From an uncultured Sphingomonadaceae bacterium (GTDB lineage: Bacteria > Pseudomonadota > Alphaproteobacteria > Sphingomonadales > Sphingomonadaceae): DNA of 64,000 bases. A model generated the notes under the pieces. It searched no databases. It was not told where the DNA came from and worked only from the letters and a program-made list of their open reading frames with translations. The DNA is taken from the NCBI GenBank assembly GCA_947493215.1, contig CANLQE010000001.1, forward strand, positions 1,302,001-1,366,000, given 5' to 3'. Of this stretch, positions 32,975 through 42,677 are shown in pieces; position 1 is the stretch's first letter; each line of letters begins with the position of its first letter. A program made the position numbers and the translations under genes.

Positions 32975-35299
32975 CTACTTGCTTTTGGTCGGCGCCTTTT
33001 TCTTGGGCGTCGGCTTTTTCTTTTTCTTGGCTGCTGGGGCCGCGGGTGTGACCTCAAAAGTCAGCGCATTATCTTTCAGATGCACTTTAACCTCGCCGCC
33101 ATTGACCAGCTTGCCGAATAGCAATTCCTCGGCCAGTGGTTGCTTGATCTTCTCTTGGATCAGACGGCCCATTGGGCGCGCACCATAAAGCTTGTCATAT
33201 CCGCGTTCGGTGAGCCACGCCTGCGCATCCTCGTCCAGCGTGATGTGGACATTCTGATCCGCCAGCTGCAATTCGAGCTCGAGAATGAACTTCTCGACAA
33301 CCCGTGCAACAACTTCTGGCGGCAGGTAAGCGAACGGAACAATGGCATCCAGACGATTGCGGAATTCGGGGGTGAACATTTTCTTCACCGCTTCATCGCT
33401 CGCATCTTCCTTGGACACATTGCCAAAACCAATGCCCTCTTTCGCCATGTCAGACGCACCGGCATTAGTGGTCATGATCAGGATGACATTGCGGAAATCG
33501 ACGGTCTTGCCGTGGTGATCGGTCAGCTTGCCATTATCCATGACCTGCAGCAGGATGTTGAACAGATCAGGATGGGCTTTCTCGATCTCATCAAGCAACA
33601 GCACACAATGCGGGTTTTGATCAATCGCATCGGTGAGCAATCCGCCCTGATCATAGCCGACATAGCCCGGAGGCGCGCCGATTAGACGAGAGACGCTGTG
33701 ACGTTCCATATATTCGGACATATCAAAGCGTTTGAGCGGGATGCCCATGATCGATGACAATTGCCGTGCAACCTCTGTTTTACCAACGCCAGTCGGGCCG
33801 GAGAACAGATAGTTGCCAATCGGCTTGTCTGGTTCGCGAAGGCCAGCACGAGACAGCTTGATAGCGCTCGATAGCTTTTCAATGGCTGGGTTTTGGCCAA
33901 AGACAACGCGCTTGAGATCTCTGTCCAGACTTTCGAGTGTTTTCTTGTCATCTTTCGACACGGATTTGGGCGGGATGCGCGCCATTGTCGCGATAACCGC
34001 TTCAATATCCTTGGTCGTGATCATTTTCTTGCGGCGTGAAGGCGGCAACAACATTTGCATCGCGCCAACTTCATCAATCACATCAATCGCTTTATCCGGC
34101 AATTTGCGGTCATTAATATAGCGCGTGGAGAGCTCCACGGCCGATTTCAGGGCATCGGGCGCATAGCGCACATTGTGATGCTCTTCGAATGCGGAACGCA
34201 GGCCAGCGAGGATTTTGATGGTGTCCTCGACGCTAGGCTCGTTGACATCAATTTTCTGGAACCGGCGCAATAGAGCACGATCTTTTTCAAAGTGATTGCG
34301 GAATTCTTTATAGGTGGTCGAACCGATGCAGCGAATAATACCGCCTGACAAAGCCGGCTTCAGCAAGTTGGAAGCATCCATCGCGCCGCCACTGGTTGCG
34401 CCAGCGCCAATTACGGTGTGAATTTCGTCAATGAACAGGATCGCGTCGGGCATTTTTTCCAGCTCGGAAACAACCTGTTTCAGACGTTCTTCAAAATCGC
34501 CGCGATAGCGCGTGCCAGCGAGTAGCGATCCCATGTCCAACGAATAGATAACCGCCGGCTTCAATACGTCGGGAACATTTTCTTCTACAATGCGAAGCGC
34601 AAGGCCTTCAGCGATAGCGGTTTTACCAACGCCAGGTTCGCCGACATAAAGCGGATTATTCTTGGACCGGCGGCACAGGATTTGCACCGTGCGGTCAACC
34701 TCGGCCTGACGGCCGATGAGTGGATCGATCCGGCCATCTTTGGCTTTCTCGTTTAGATTGACGGTAAATTGGTCGAGCGCGGTTTCTTTTTTGCTTTTCG
34801 CTTCTTTCTTGTCGTCGCCTTCATCGCTGCCGGACAATTCGGCAGGATCGACCGACTGACCGCCTTTGCCGACGCCGTGGCTGATAAAGCTGACAGCGTC
34901 CAGACGGCTCATGTCCTGCTGCTGGAGGAAATAAACGGCATAGCTTTCGCGTTCGGAGAAAAGGGCAACCAGCACGTTGGCGCCGGTGACTTCGTCTTTC
35001 CCAGACGACTGCACATGCAATATGGCGCGTTGGACAACCCGCTGGAAACCCGATGTTGGAGAGGGATCGATGGATTTCTCCACCTTCAAGGAGTCCAGTT
35101 CACTGTCGAGATAAAGTACAACGGCATCTTCCAGTTCGCCCAGATCAACGCCGCAGGAATTCATCACTTGGGACGCATCGCCATCGTCAATCAGAGCCAG
35201 CAAAAGATGTTCCAAAGTCGCATATTCATGAGACCGATCGGCAGCATTTTTCAGCGCCTGATGAAGGGTCTTTTCCAGTGATTCTGCGAATGAAGGCAT
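32975..35299 (-). CDS. clpA: ATP-dependent Clp protease ATP-binding subunit ClpA
   Basis: The protein has 774 residues. It has an N-terminal Clp repeat domain (1-140). AAA1 has Walker A GEPGVGKT (220-227) and Walker B ILFIDEIH (287-294). AAA2 has GPTGVGKT (501-508) and VLLLDEIE (566-573). IGF at about 623-625 matches the tripeptide loop that docks on ClpP. ClpA unfolds substrates for ClpP. It ends in a lysine/proline-rich tail (AKKKKKPTPKKKAPTKSK) longer than in most ClpA. No clpS precedes it, unlike many alphaproteobacteria. Start ATG behind GGAGTAAG. Confidence 0.96.
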   Translation of the reverse strand: MPSFAESLEKTLHQALKNAADRSHEYATLEHLLLALIDDGDASQVMNSCGVDLGELEDAVVLYLDSELDSLKVEKSIDPSPTSGFQRVVQRAILHVQSSGKDEVTGANVLVALFSERESYAVYFLQQQDMSRLDAVSFISHGVGKGGQSVDPAELSGSDEGDDKKEAKSKKETALDQFTVNLNEKAKDGRIDPLIGRQAEVDRTVQILCRRSKNNPLYVGEPGVGKTAIAEGLALRIVEENVPDVLKPAVIYSLDMGSLLAGTRYRGDFEERLKQVVSELEKMPDAILFIDEIHTVIGAGATSGGAMDASNLLKPALSGGIIRCIGSTTYKEFRNHFEKDRALLRRFQKIDVNEPSVEDTIKILAGLRSAFEEHHNVRYAPDALKSAVELSTRYINDRKLPDKAIDVIDEVGAMQMLLPPSRRKKMITTKDIEAVIATMARIPPKSVSKDDKKTLESLDRDLKRVVFGQNPAIEKLSSAIKLSRAGLREPDKPIGNYLFSGPTGVGKTEVARQLSSIMGIPLKRFDMSEYMERHSVSRLIGAPPGYVGYDQGGLLTDAIDQNPHCVLLLDEIEKAHPDLFNILLQVMDNGKLTDHHGKTVDFRNVILIMTTNAGASDMAKEGIGFGNVSKEDASDEAVKKMFTPEFRNRLDAIVPFAYLPPEVVARVVEKFILELELQLADQNVHITLDEDAQAWLTERGYDKLYGARPMGRLIQEKIKQPLAEELLFGKLVNGGEVKVHLKDNALTFEVTPAAPAAKKKKKPTPKKKAPTKSK

Positions 35300-35564
35300 G
35301 TACTTACTCCTTGATGGGACAGAGAATTGTCCCGTTAGCCGAAAAACTATGGGGTCTGATGTTACTCTGACCTTAACTATTCGGCTTCCTTCTTAATCTA
35401 TGCGTAACCCAAAAAACATCAAGGGCATATCCAAAGAACGGCAAGCTTTGAGCCAAGGTTAAGCGTATTTTTGCGTCTTTTCTCCTAAACGGTCCAAGCC
35501 GGATCAAATTAAGTGTGAATATTAAGATATAGGGTTAACAAATCCTTACCAAAGCTGTGAATAT

Positions 35565-35765
35565 TTACGTCTTTTTAAATAGGCTATCGGCACTGGCCCG
35601 GTGCGACACCGCAAAGCTTTTCTTTGCTTCGCAGCGACTTATTTCGGTTTTGAGCACCGATATTCGCTTTTCCAGCTCATCTACAGAAAGTGGGTCGATA
35701 TCCTGTTTCACCAGCAGACTGAGTGGATCATTGGCGCTGCGCGGCAGATCATCGTCATTTTCCAT
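35565..35765 (-). CDS. DUF1192 small protein
   Basis: A 66-residue protein. It has an N-terminal acidic DDDLPRSANDPLSLLVKQD and then an amphipathic helix, LSVDELEKRISVLKTEISRCEAKK, matching DUF1192, a small coiled-coil family confined to alphaproteobacteria. Function unknown. It precedes the quinone oxidoreductase divergently. Confidence 0.85.
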   Translation of the reverse strand: MENDDDLPRSANDPLSLLVKQDIDPLSVDELEKRISVLKTEISRCEAKKSFAVSHRASADSLFKKT

Positions 35766-35898
35766 GTAAATTCATCCTGTCTTTTTCAGCCATTTGCCTC
35801 GCTAATGTTGACCGGCACAGGTTTGCTGTCAATAAGGATGGTGGATAAAAACGAGCACCGGATAGCTTTGCGTTTTTTGGGATAATTAGGGGCAAGCC

Positions 35899-36909
35899 AT
35901 GACAGTATCAGAAGTTTTGCAGTCGGAAATGACAGCCGTCGCGATAAGCGAACCGGGTGGTCCGGAGGTCTTGAAGCCTCAGACTATGGCAGTGCCAGAA
36001 CCAGCGGCTGGAGAAGTTTTGATCAAAGTGGCTGCTGCTGGCGTGAACCGGCCCGATGTCGTGCAGCGCATGGGGCTCTATCCGGCTCCTCCGGGCGCAT
36101 CACCGTTACCAGGTCTCGAAGTGTCCGGCACCGTAGTCGCATTGGGCGAGGGCGTGGAACCGGAATGGATGGGCCGGAAGATATGCGCGCTCACCAATGG
36201 CGGCGGCTACGCAGAATTTTGTGTGGCTCCGGCTGGGCAATGCCTTCCTGTGCCAGAGAATCTGACAATGGAGGAAGCCGCGGCGTTGCCCGAAACCCTT
36301 TTCACCGTTTGGAGCAATTTGTTTAACCGGGCTTTTGCGCGGGAAGATGAAACGGTGCTTATTCACGGCGGCACCAGCGGGATCGGCACGATGGCTATCA
36401 TGCTTGGTAAGCTCGTGGGGTTAAGTGTGATTGTGACCTGCGGTTCTGATCAAAAATGCACAGCGGCTAAATCCATCGGTGCGGACCATGCGATCAACTA
36501 TAAAAGCCAGGATTTTGTTGAAGAGGTGAAGAAAATCACCGGCGGACAAGGCGTGGAAGTGGTGCTGGATATGGTTGCAGGAGACTATGTCGCGCGCAAT
36601 CTGAATTGCCTGAAAGAAGATGGCCGGCACGTGACCATTGCGGTTCAAGGCGGGATGACCGCGACCTTGAACATGGCGCAGATTATGATGAAACGCCTGA
36701 CATTAACCGGCTCAACCCTGCGCCCGCAGTCCGCCGACCGCAAGGCGTTGCTGGCTGATGAAATCTATCGCTACGTTTGGCCAGATGTTGAAGCCGGCAA
36801 GCTGAAGCCGGTTATGGATGAGACATTTGCGCTGGCCGATGCTGCCAAAGCGCATGCCCATATGGAAGCGGGTGACCATATCGGGAAGATCGTTCTGAGG
36901 GTGGAATAA
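35899..36909 (+). CDS. NAD(P)H quinone oxidoreductase, PIG3 type
   Basis: A 336-residue zinc-free MDR-superfamily reductase. N-terminal GroES-like domain (VNRPDVVQRMGLYPAPPGASPLPGLEVSG), then the Rossmann domain with VLIHGGTSGIGTMAIMLGK. The NRxDxxQRxGxYPxPPG motif is typical of the PIG3/TP53I3 group. It reduces quinones with NADPH. Start ATG behind AGGGGC; an ATG at 35929 is also possible. Confidence 0.9.
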   Translation: MTVSEVLQSEMTAVAISEPGGPEVLKPQTMAVPEPAAGEVLIKVAAAGVNRPDVVQRMGLYPAPPGASPLPGLEVSGTVVALGEGVEPEWMGRKICALTNGGGYAEFCVAPAGQCLPVPENLTMEEAAALPETLFTVWSNLFNRAFAREDETVLIHGGTSGIGTMAIMLGKLVGLSVIVTCGSDQKCTAAKSIGADHAINYKSQDFVEEVKKITGGQGVEVVLDMVAGDYVARNLNCLKEDGRHVTIAVQGGMTATLNMAQIMMKRLTLTGSTLRPQSADRKALLADEIYRYVWPDVEAGKLKPVMDETFALADAAKAHAHMEAGDHIGKIVLRVE

Positions 36910-37016
36910 GCGAGCGTCTTTTCAAATCAGCTATTTGGTTTTCTGCCGAAAATAACGATGATTTAACAGGTCCGTACTAAGGTCACCCCAATATTGATAC
37001 TTGGGAAAAGACATTA

Positions 37017-38000
37017 GTGCATAGTTATTTATCCATCCAATATCTCAGAGGTCTGGCCGCCTTAATGGTGGTCGTGCTGCACCTACATACGGGCAATATA
37101 TTCGCCGAAACCGCGGCGGTGAGCTGGTTGCGTGGGGGCGTTGATATATTTTTCGTCATTTCCGGTTTCATCATGGTGAAATCGACCGAGAACAAAAATT
37201 ATGCCCCCCGAAATTTCTATCTGAAACGCATCATCCGTATCGTCCCCATATATTGGCTAGCAACGATCGTAACGATACAAAGCTCTGGCTGGACGGGCTG
37301 GCACAGCGTTGCTTCTTTCCTTTTTCTGCCGGTTTTTAATCCGGAAATCGGTGGTTATTTTCCGATATTGCCTCCAGGATGGACGCTGAATTACGAGATG
37401 TTTTTCTATCTTGTTTTTGGCGCCTGCCTGTTGTTCCCCGCCGCATATCGGTTTCTGGCCACCGGGCTGTTTCTATCCATGATTGTGATGGCGGGGTTCA
37501 TTCTTTCTTTTGGCGGGGTCGCAGACTTTTATACAGCTCCGATCATGCTGGAATTTGTTCTGGGGATGATCATCGCTAAGTCGCGGCGGTCTATTTCAGT
37601 GTTGTTTGTCCCGATCGGGCTGGCGCTAATGCCGATACTATACAATGTGACGGAGGAGCGTTTTCTGTCTCTTGGGCTTCCCGCCATGCTGGTTGTATGG
37701 GGTCTGGTATCGGTGGAGCATAAAATGCCAAAAATACGGGCATTATCTCTGATTGGCGATGCGTCCTATTCGATCTACCTATTTCATTTGCTGGCGTTGG
37801 GCACGATTTATAGCCTCTGGTCGAACCATTGGGAGATGTCGGTCCTTTTCATTCCCGCCGCTTTGGCATTTGCGACTGTCATTGGTATTCTAGTTCATCT
37901 TGCCATTGAAAAGCCGATCACCAATTACCTGAATTCACGTATCAGGTCCGCTCGCAGAGGTCCTAAACAGCTTGCGGCCTCCTCCTGCGCGATATCATAG
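37017..38000 (+). CDS. acyltransferase 3 family membrane protein
   Basis: The protein has 327 residues from a GTG start behind GGGAAAAG. About ten membrane segments. The N-terminal IQYLRGLAALMVVVLHLH contains the catalytic-type His, and GGVDIFFVISGFIMV and IRIVPIYW follow, all typical of the OafA/ExoZ family. It O-acylates a cell-surface sugar or exopolysaccharide; the substrate is unknown because no polysaccharide cluster is adjacent. Confidence 0.88.
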   Translation: MHSYLSIQYLRGLAALMVVVLHLHTGNIFAETAAVSWLRGGVDIFFVISGFIMVKSTENKNYAPRNFYLKRIIRIVPIYWLATIVTIQSSGWTGWHSVASFLFLPVFNPEIGGYFPILPPGWTLNYEMFFYLVFGACLLFPAAYRFLATGLFLSMIVMAGFILSFGGVADFYTAPIMLEFVLGMIIAKSRRSISVLFVPIGLALMPILYNVTEERFLSLGLPAMLVVWGLVSVEHKMPKIRALSLIGDASYSIYLFHLLALGTIYSLWSNHWEMSVLFIPAALAFATVIGILVHLAIEKPITNYLNSRIRSARRGPKQLAASSCAIS

Positions 38001-38128
38001 CGTGCTAATGCACCGGGTTCGTCCCGTGTGACCGACGATTTAGCAGATGACCGCAAGCTGCTTTTGGTCAATCCATTTTGATGCTAGGGTTTTCGGCACG
38101 GTGTTGAAGTGACAGTGGCAGCGCAATC

Positions 38129-38572
38129 ATGACGCGGGCGGACAACAGGATGGATGCTAATCTAGACTTTCACGGCGCGAAAGCAGCGTTTTTTGTCGAC
38201 GATCAATTGCTTGTCTATCGCCGCGATAACAATCCCGAAATTCCTTTCCCGGACATGTGGGATTTGCCTGGCGGTGGCCGCGAAAATGGGGAAACTGGGG
38301 CCGAGTGCGTTGCCCGGGAAACTTTTGAAGAATTTGGTATCAAGGTCGATATCGACGCGCTTGACTATGTTCAGCACTATGAAAATTGGCGCGGGAAAAA
38401 TAGCCGGCGCGCTTTGTTTTTTGTTGGCGAACTCTCTGCGGTACAGGTGGCCGGAGTCGTCTTTGGTGACGAAGGCCAGCACTGGCAAATGATGACCATG
38501 GGCGATTTTTTGGAGAGCGATGAGGCGGTGCCGCATTTGCAGGACCGGCTGCGCGACTATCTGGCGCGTTGA
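38129..38572 (+). CDS. NUDIX hydrolase
   Basis: The protein has 147 residues. The NUDIX box GGRENGETGAECVARETFEEFGI (about 49-71) is intact with the REx2EE core. It hydrolyses a nucleoside-diphosphate-X compound; the flanking residues do not reveal which. No neighbour suggests a pathway. Confidence 0.9.
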   Translation: MTRADNRMDANLDFHGAKAAFFVDDQLLVYRRDNNPEIPFPDMWDLPGGGRENGETGAECVARETFEEFGIKVDIDALDYVQHYENWRGKNSRRALFFVGELSAVQVAGVVFGDEGQHWQMMTMGDFLESDEAVPHLQDRLRDYLAR

Positions 38573-38778
38573 GGCTTTCAATAGGTCAGTTTCTGGTAAA
38601 AGACCAGTTTCTGGAAGGTCTTGTGTCAGGCGAACCGGACCGAACAGTTTACCTGTCACGCCGGTCCATCGCAAAGGCTATTTTTGCCAGAGCCTGAGCC
38701 CGAATGGGTCAAAAATAGATGGCTGAACCAAATATCTTGCCGACTCTTTCGATATCCCCTACATAGGGCTCAACAAAC

Positions 38779-38811
38779 GGCCGCTCCCAAAAGGGGCGGC
38801 CCTTATTTTTT
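38779..38811 (+). terminator. terminator-like hairpin just upstream of trcR
   Basis: The stem GGCCGCTCC with GGGGCGGCC (one G-U pair), loop CAAAA, is followed by a T run (TTATTTTTT). It ends 16 bases before the trcR start, which itself has AAGGAT after the hairpin. It may end an upstream transcript or act as an attenuator of trcR. Confidence 0.6.
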
Positions 38812-38826
38812 AAGAAGGATGCCACC

Positions 38827-39540
38827 GTGGCCCAAGATAACCCAACTCCGCTGATGCAGCACGCAACCGCCAGCTGGCTGGTAGATAATACCGGTTTGAG
38901 CTTTGACCAAATTGCTGAATTTTGTGGTATTCACATTCTCGAAGTCAATGCGATGGCTGATGATCTGGCGAGTTCCAAATATACCGGTCGTGATCCTGTG
39001 CAGGCACATGAACTGACCAATGAAGAAATCGCGAAGGCCGAAGCGGATCCCGAATATCGCATGAAGCTGCAAAAAGGCCCAGATCAGGTGCGCCGCACCA
39101 AAGGCCCTCGCTACACGCCCGTATCCAAACGTCAGGACAAGCCAGATGGCATCGCCTGGTTGCTACGCAATCACGCGGAAATTTCTGATGCGCAGGTCGG
39201 CAAGTTGATCGGTACGACGCGCACCACGATCAATGCGATCCGTGACCGTGAGCACTGGAACATCGCTAATATTGTGCCGAAAGACCCGGTTACACTGGGG
39301 CTTTGTTCTCAGCGCGAATTGGATGCTGTTGTTGCAAAAGCGGCGAAGAAGGCCGGTATTGAGCCTGAAGTGCCTGAAGACAAGAAACTGGGCGGCGACA
39401 AAGAAGCGCTTATCGCTGAACTGCATGAAGAGCGGGCACAGGCTGAGCGCGATGCAGAGGCTGCACTGGCCGCTGAATCCGGCGAGGAAGAAATCGCTAC
39501 CGAAGATCTGACCGCAGAGACCTTGTTTAAAGACAGCTGA
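38827..39540 (+). CDS. trcR: DUF1013 protein, TrcR-like cell-cycle regulator
   Basis: The protein has 237 residues from a GTG start after AAGGAT. The conserved DUF1013 region covers the first 180 residues, with HTH-like segments GLSFDQIAEFCGIHILEVNAMADD and DAQVGKLIGTTRTTINAIRDR. The C-terminus is an acidic extension rich in Glu and Ala. DUF1013 includes TrcR, which is proposed to be a transcriptional regulator of the alphaproteobacterial cell cycle. The gene symbol is given for the family; the exact role here is inference. Confidence 0.85.
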   Translation: MAQDNPTPLMQHATASWLVDNTGLSFDQIAEFCGIHILEVNAMADDLASSKYTGRDPVQAHELTNEEIAKAEADPEYRMKLQKGPDQVRRTKGPRYTPVSKRQDKPDGIAWLLRNHAEISDAQVGKLIGTTRTTINAIRDREHWNIANIVPKDPVTLGLCSQRELDAVVAKAAKKAGIEPEVPEDKKLGGDKEALIAELHEERAQAERDAEAALAAESGEEEIATEDLTAETLFKDS

Positions 39541-39649
39541 TAGCGGCTTCATCATTCCGGTTCATGCCGGGGCGATTGGACACTAGTAAAATTAACTGCC
39601 CAATTAAATCGGGTTGCGCCGGTTTGCTGCCTATGTCTATGGTCGGTTT

Positions 39650-40765
39650 ATGGATGCTCCCACAAAACCCCCCGCTTATGATGCAACGCTAGCCGATCAT
39701 GGCTTTGATCCTATTGAGGCGGATGGGTTGACCTATCCGCTTGGCGATTATGAGCCTAAATATGGCGAATATTTTGAACTCATGCCCGGCATAGGCTGGA
39801 CCCGCACGCCGGTTCCCGGGCCGCTGGGGCATATCAACAACTGGGTATTGGACGATGTCCATCCGGATGGAACGCCGGGCTTTGCCATTGTCGATACCGG
39901 GCTTTTCATGCCCGCCGTCATTGAATCCTGGAAAACGCTTTTCAAAACAGGTCTCAATGGCAAGACAGCGACGAAGATTGTCGTCACGCATTTTCATCCG
40001 GATCATGTCGGCTGCGCCGGTTGGCTTGCCAAAAGGTTCAAGGCGCCGTTGCATATGAACCGTACCGAATGGTTGCTTGCTCGGATGCTGACCGCTGATG
40101 TCAGCGCGGATGTACCGCAGGAGGCGATTGATGAATGGCGTTTCGCTGGCTGGGGCGAAGATCTGATCAAAGAAAAATGTGAAGGCGGCTGGGGCCGCTT
40201 TGCGCGCGCTGTATCACAATTACCGGTTGGTCATATCCGTATGGATGAGGGCGATAGCCTGACCATCGGCGATAATGACTGGCGGGTGATGATCGGGCGC
40301 GGACACACGCCGGAACATGCCTGTTTGATTGACGATGCCAATCATGTGATGATTTCTGGTGACCAGATATTGCCGCGGATCACGTCCAATATTTCGGTTA
40401 TGCTAAGCGAGCCGACGGCTGACCCTCTTGGCGAATGGCTCGATAGCATCGACCGGTTCCGGGCCGAAATTGACCCGAACCTGCTCGTTCTGCCTGCCCA
40501 TGGTCGTCCGTTCAAGGGCGCGCACCAGCGGCTGGACACGCTGGCGCTGCGCCACAATGAGGCGCTGGATGATGTGGTGGCCGCGCTGGCCGAGAAACCG
40601 ATGCGGGTAGTGGATAGCTTTCCCCTGCTATTTTCGCGGCCCATTGGTCATGATGTCATAGGCATGGCAACCGGAGAAGCGATGGCGACGCTGCGCCATC
40701 TGGAATATACCGGCCGGGCGACGCATGACATGAAAGACGGCATCGCTTGGTATAGCGGGGTTTAA
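39650..40765 (+). CDS. MBL-fold metallo-hydrolase
   Basis: The protein has 371 residues from the ATG at 39650; a TTG at 39614 opens a longer frame that looks less likely. The zinc motif THFHPDH (His114, His116, Asp118, His119) is followed by a third His in RGHTPEH and later SGDQILPRI and LPAHGRPF. Family members hydrolyse lactones, thioesters or beta-lactams; the substrate is not indicated. C-terminal winged-helix-like residues fit the group often called hydroxyacylglutathione hydrolase-like. Confidence 0.85.
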   Translation: MDAPTKPPAYDATLADHGFDPIEADGLTYPLGDYEPKYGEYFELMPGIGWTRTPVPGPLGHINNWVLDDVHPDGTPGFAIVDTGLFMPAVIESWKTLFKTGLNGKTATKIVVTHFHPDHVGCAGWLAKRFKAPLHMNRTEWLLARMLTADVSADVPQEAIDEWRFAGWGEDLIKEKCEGGWGRFARAVSQLPVGHIRMDEGDSLTIGDNDWRVMIGRGHTPEHACLIDDANHVMISGDQILPRITSNISVMLSEPTADPLGEWLDSIDRFRAEIDPNLLVLPAHGRPFKGAHQRLDTLALRHNEALDDVVAALAEKPMRVVDSFPLLFSRPIGHDVIGMATGEAMATLRHLEYTGRATHDMKDGIAWYSGV

Positions 40766-41082
40766 TCCAGCGCTCGGCTGGCTATCCTAACGCCGCGAAC
40801 GTCATGGATGATTGATGAAAATACGCGCGATTAGCCCCGTTCCCAATAAGGCCTTTCCTACATAGCGGCCAATCCATTATAGGTTTTTGATGCCCTCGAA
40901 CTCGCGCCATCTTTTCGGTTTTGAGTATTCGACAATTTCGGCCATAATCATGGCCTCGGCGGAAAACTAGGCTTCTTTGGTGTGAATTTAGTGAAGTTAC
41001 GCGTTAATCAGGTGATTAAATTGTCATTTGCAACCTTGTCGCCGGAATGGCATAGTGCGATCAAAGCTGGGAGAGACGGCAA
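40766..41082. other. 317-bp intergenic region with a dispersed repeat
   Basis: No coding frame of note. The stretch 40957-41000 is a 44-base repeat with a diverged inverted copy at 61694-61736. An ATGATTATGGC-like palindrome (GGCCATAATCATGGCC) lies at about 40941-40956 just before it. The monooxygenase ribosome binding site (GGGAGAG) precedes the ATG at 41083. Confidence 0.6.
40957..41000 (+). repeat. dispersed 44-bp repeat, copy A
   Basis: CGGAAAACTAGGCTTCTTTGG followed by TGTGAATTTAGTGAAGTTA-type sequence. The reverse complement of 61694-61736 matches it at about 38 of 44 positions. It lies between genes with no coding content. Confidence 0.65.
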
Positions 41083-42621
41083 ATGGCTACACAGGTAAAA
41101 GAGGAAAGCGGCGGCAGTTCGCAAGCACAGGTTGAATCGGTCGATGTCCTGATCGTAGGAGCAGGTATTTCAGGCATTGGCATGGCCGTGCATCTGCGTG
41201 ACAAATGCCCGGGTAAGAGCTTTGCATTGGTCGAGCGCCGTGATGAGATCGGCGGGACGTGGAACCTGTTTCAATATCCCGGCATCCGCAGCGACTCCGA
41301 CATGCATACGCTGGGCTTTAAATTTGAGCCGTGGACCGAGCAAAAAGCGATTGCCGATGGTCCGTCGATTATGAACTATCTCCACCGGATCAAGGCGAAG
41401 CATGATCTGGAAAAGCAGATCCATTTTGGCCACAAAGTATTGTCGGCAAGCTGGTCGAGCGAGGACGCGCGCTGGACGGTGACCGCCGAGAAATCAGACG
41501 GTAGCCATGCCGTAATGCACGCCAATTTCCTCTATATGGGGTCGGGCTATTATGACTATGACCAAGGCTATGACGCACAGATTGCGGGTATAGAGAATTT
41601 CAAAGGCGACGTCGTCCACCCGCAATTCTGGCCCAAGGATTTTGACTATAGCGGCAAGAAGGTCGTGATCATCGGCAGCGGTGCGACAGCGGTAACCATT
41701 GTCCCCGTCATGGCTGAAAAGGCAGCGCATGTAACGATGCTGCAACGCACGCCAACATGGTATTTTGCCCGCAATGCCAAGGATCACCTCGCCAATTTCC
41801 TGCGCAAGATCATGCCCGACCAATGGGCTTATAATATCATCCGCTGGAAAAATGTGAAGATGCAGGACCTGACCTTCAACATGGCTAGAAACCAGCCTGA
41901 GAAGATCGTGAAAAAACTTGAAAAACCGCTGAAAAAAGAGCTGGGCGATAAATATAACAAAGAAGATTACACTCCGCCTTACGGGCCTTGGGAACAGCGG
42001 CTTTGCCTTGTGCCCGATAGTGATATGTTCAAGGCCATCAGCTCTGGTGCGGCGGATGTCAAAACCGGGCATATTGATGCGGTAACCGCTGACGGCATCA
42101 CATTGAAATCGGGCGAGACACTGGACGCGGATGTGATTGTTACGGCGACGGGTCTAAAGCTGGCGGTGGCCGGCAAGGTCGCGTTTGAAGTTGATGGAAA
42201 TCCGATCAATTTCCACGATCATTTCTATTATAAAGGCTGCATGTTCTCAGACATTCCGAACATGGCCATCGTCTTTGGCTATCTGAACGCATCTTGGACG
42301 CTCAAGGCCGATATTGTTTCGGAATATACCTGCCGGTTGCTCAACCATATGGACGCGACGAGCACGCGGATTGCCAATCCGGTTCTGTCCGAAACGGTGG
42401 AAGAGGAAGAGCTGTTCGACTTCTCCTCGGGCTATATTAAACGCTCCATCAACGAACTGCCGCGCAACAGCACAAAAATGCCGTGGAAGCTTAATCAGGA
42501 TTATCTGTTTGATAAAAAGATCCTGCTCAAAGAAGCTGTCGATGATGGCGTGATCCAGTTTTATGGACCGAATAGTCAAGCGGCGACGGACTCGGAACCT
42601 GAACTCGAAGCGGCTGAGTAA
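41083..42621 (+). CDS. FAD-dependent Baeyer-Villiger-type monooxygenase 1 (EthA-like)
   Basis: The protein has 512 residues. FAD-binding GAGISG is at 26-31. The variant BVMO fingerprint FxGxxxHxxxWP is at 173-184 (FKGDVVHPQFWP). The NADPH-binding motif GSGATA is at 198-203. These define class B flavin monooxygenases, which insert oxygen into ketones, with EthA as the named relative. The second monooxygenase follows 56 bp later, so the pair may have arisen by duplication. Substrate not indicated. Confidence 0.9.
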   Translation: MATQVKEESGGSSQAQVESVDVLIVGAGISGIGMAVHLRDKCPGKSFALVERRDEIGGTWNLFQYPGIRSDSDMHTLGFKFEPWTEQKAIADGPSIMNYLHRIKAKHDLEKQIHFGHKVLSASWSSEDARWTVTAEKSDGSHAVMHANFLYMGSGYYDYDQGYDAQIAGIENFKGDVVHPQFWPKDFDYSGKKVVIIGSGATAVTIVPVMAEKAAHVTMLQRTPTWYFARNAKDHLANFLRKIMPDQWAYNIIRWKNVKMQDLTFNMARNQPEKIVKKLEKPLKKELGDKYNKEDYTPPYGPWEQRLCLVPDSDMFKAISSGAADVKTGHIDAVTADGITLKSGETLDADVIVTATGLKLAVAGKVAFEVDGNPINFHDHFYYKGCMFSDIPNMAIVFGYLNASWTLKADIVSEYTCRLLNHMDATSTRIANPVLSETVEEEELFDFSSGYIKRSINELPRNSTKMPWKLNQDYLFDKKILLKEAVDDGVIQFYGPNSQAATDSEPELEAAE

Positions 42622-42650
42622 TTCCATTTTCTATATCAAAGGGTTGTAAT

Positions 42651-42664
42651 TGACATTAATGTCA
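42651..42664. promoter_or_regulatory. 14-bp perfect palindrome upstream of monooxygenase 2
   Basis: TGACATTAATGTCA is self-complementary and ends 13 bases before the ATG at 42678. The form TGACA-N4-TGTCA resembles operators of TetR-type repressors. No TetR gene is in the window. Confidence 0.5.
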
Positions 42665-42677
42665 GTAAATAAATTAT

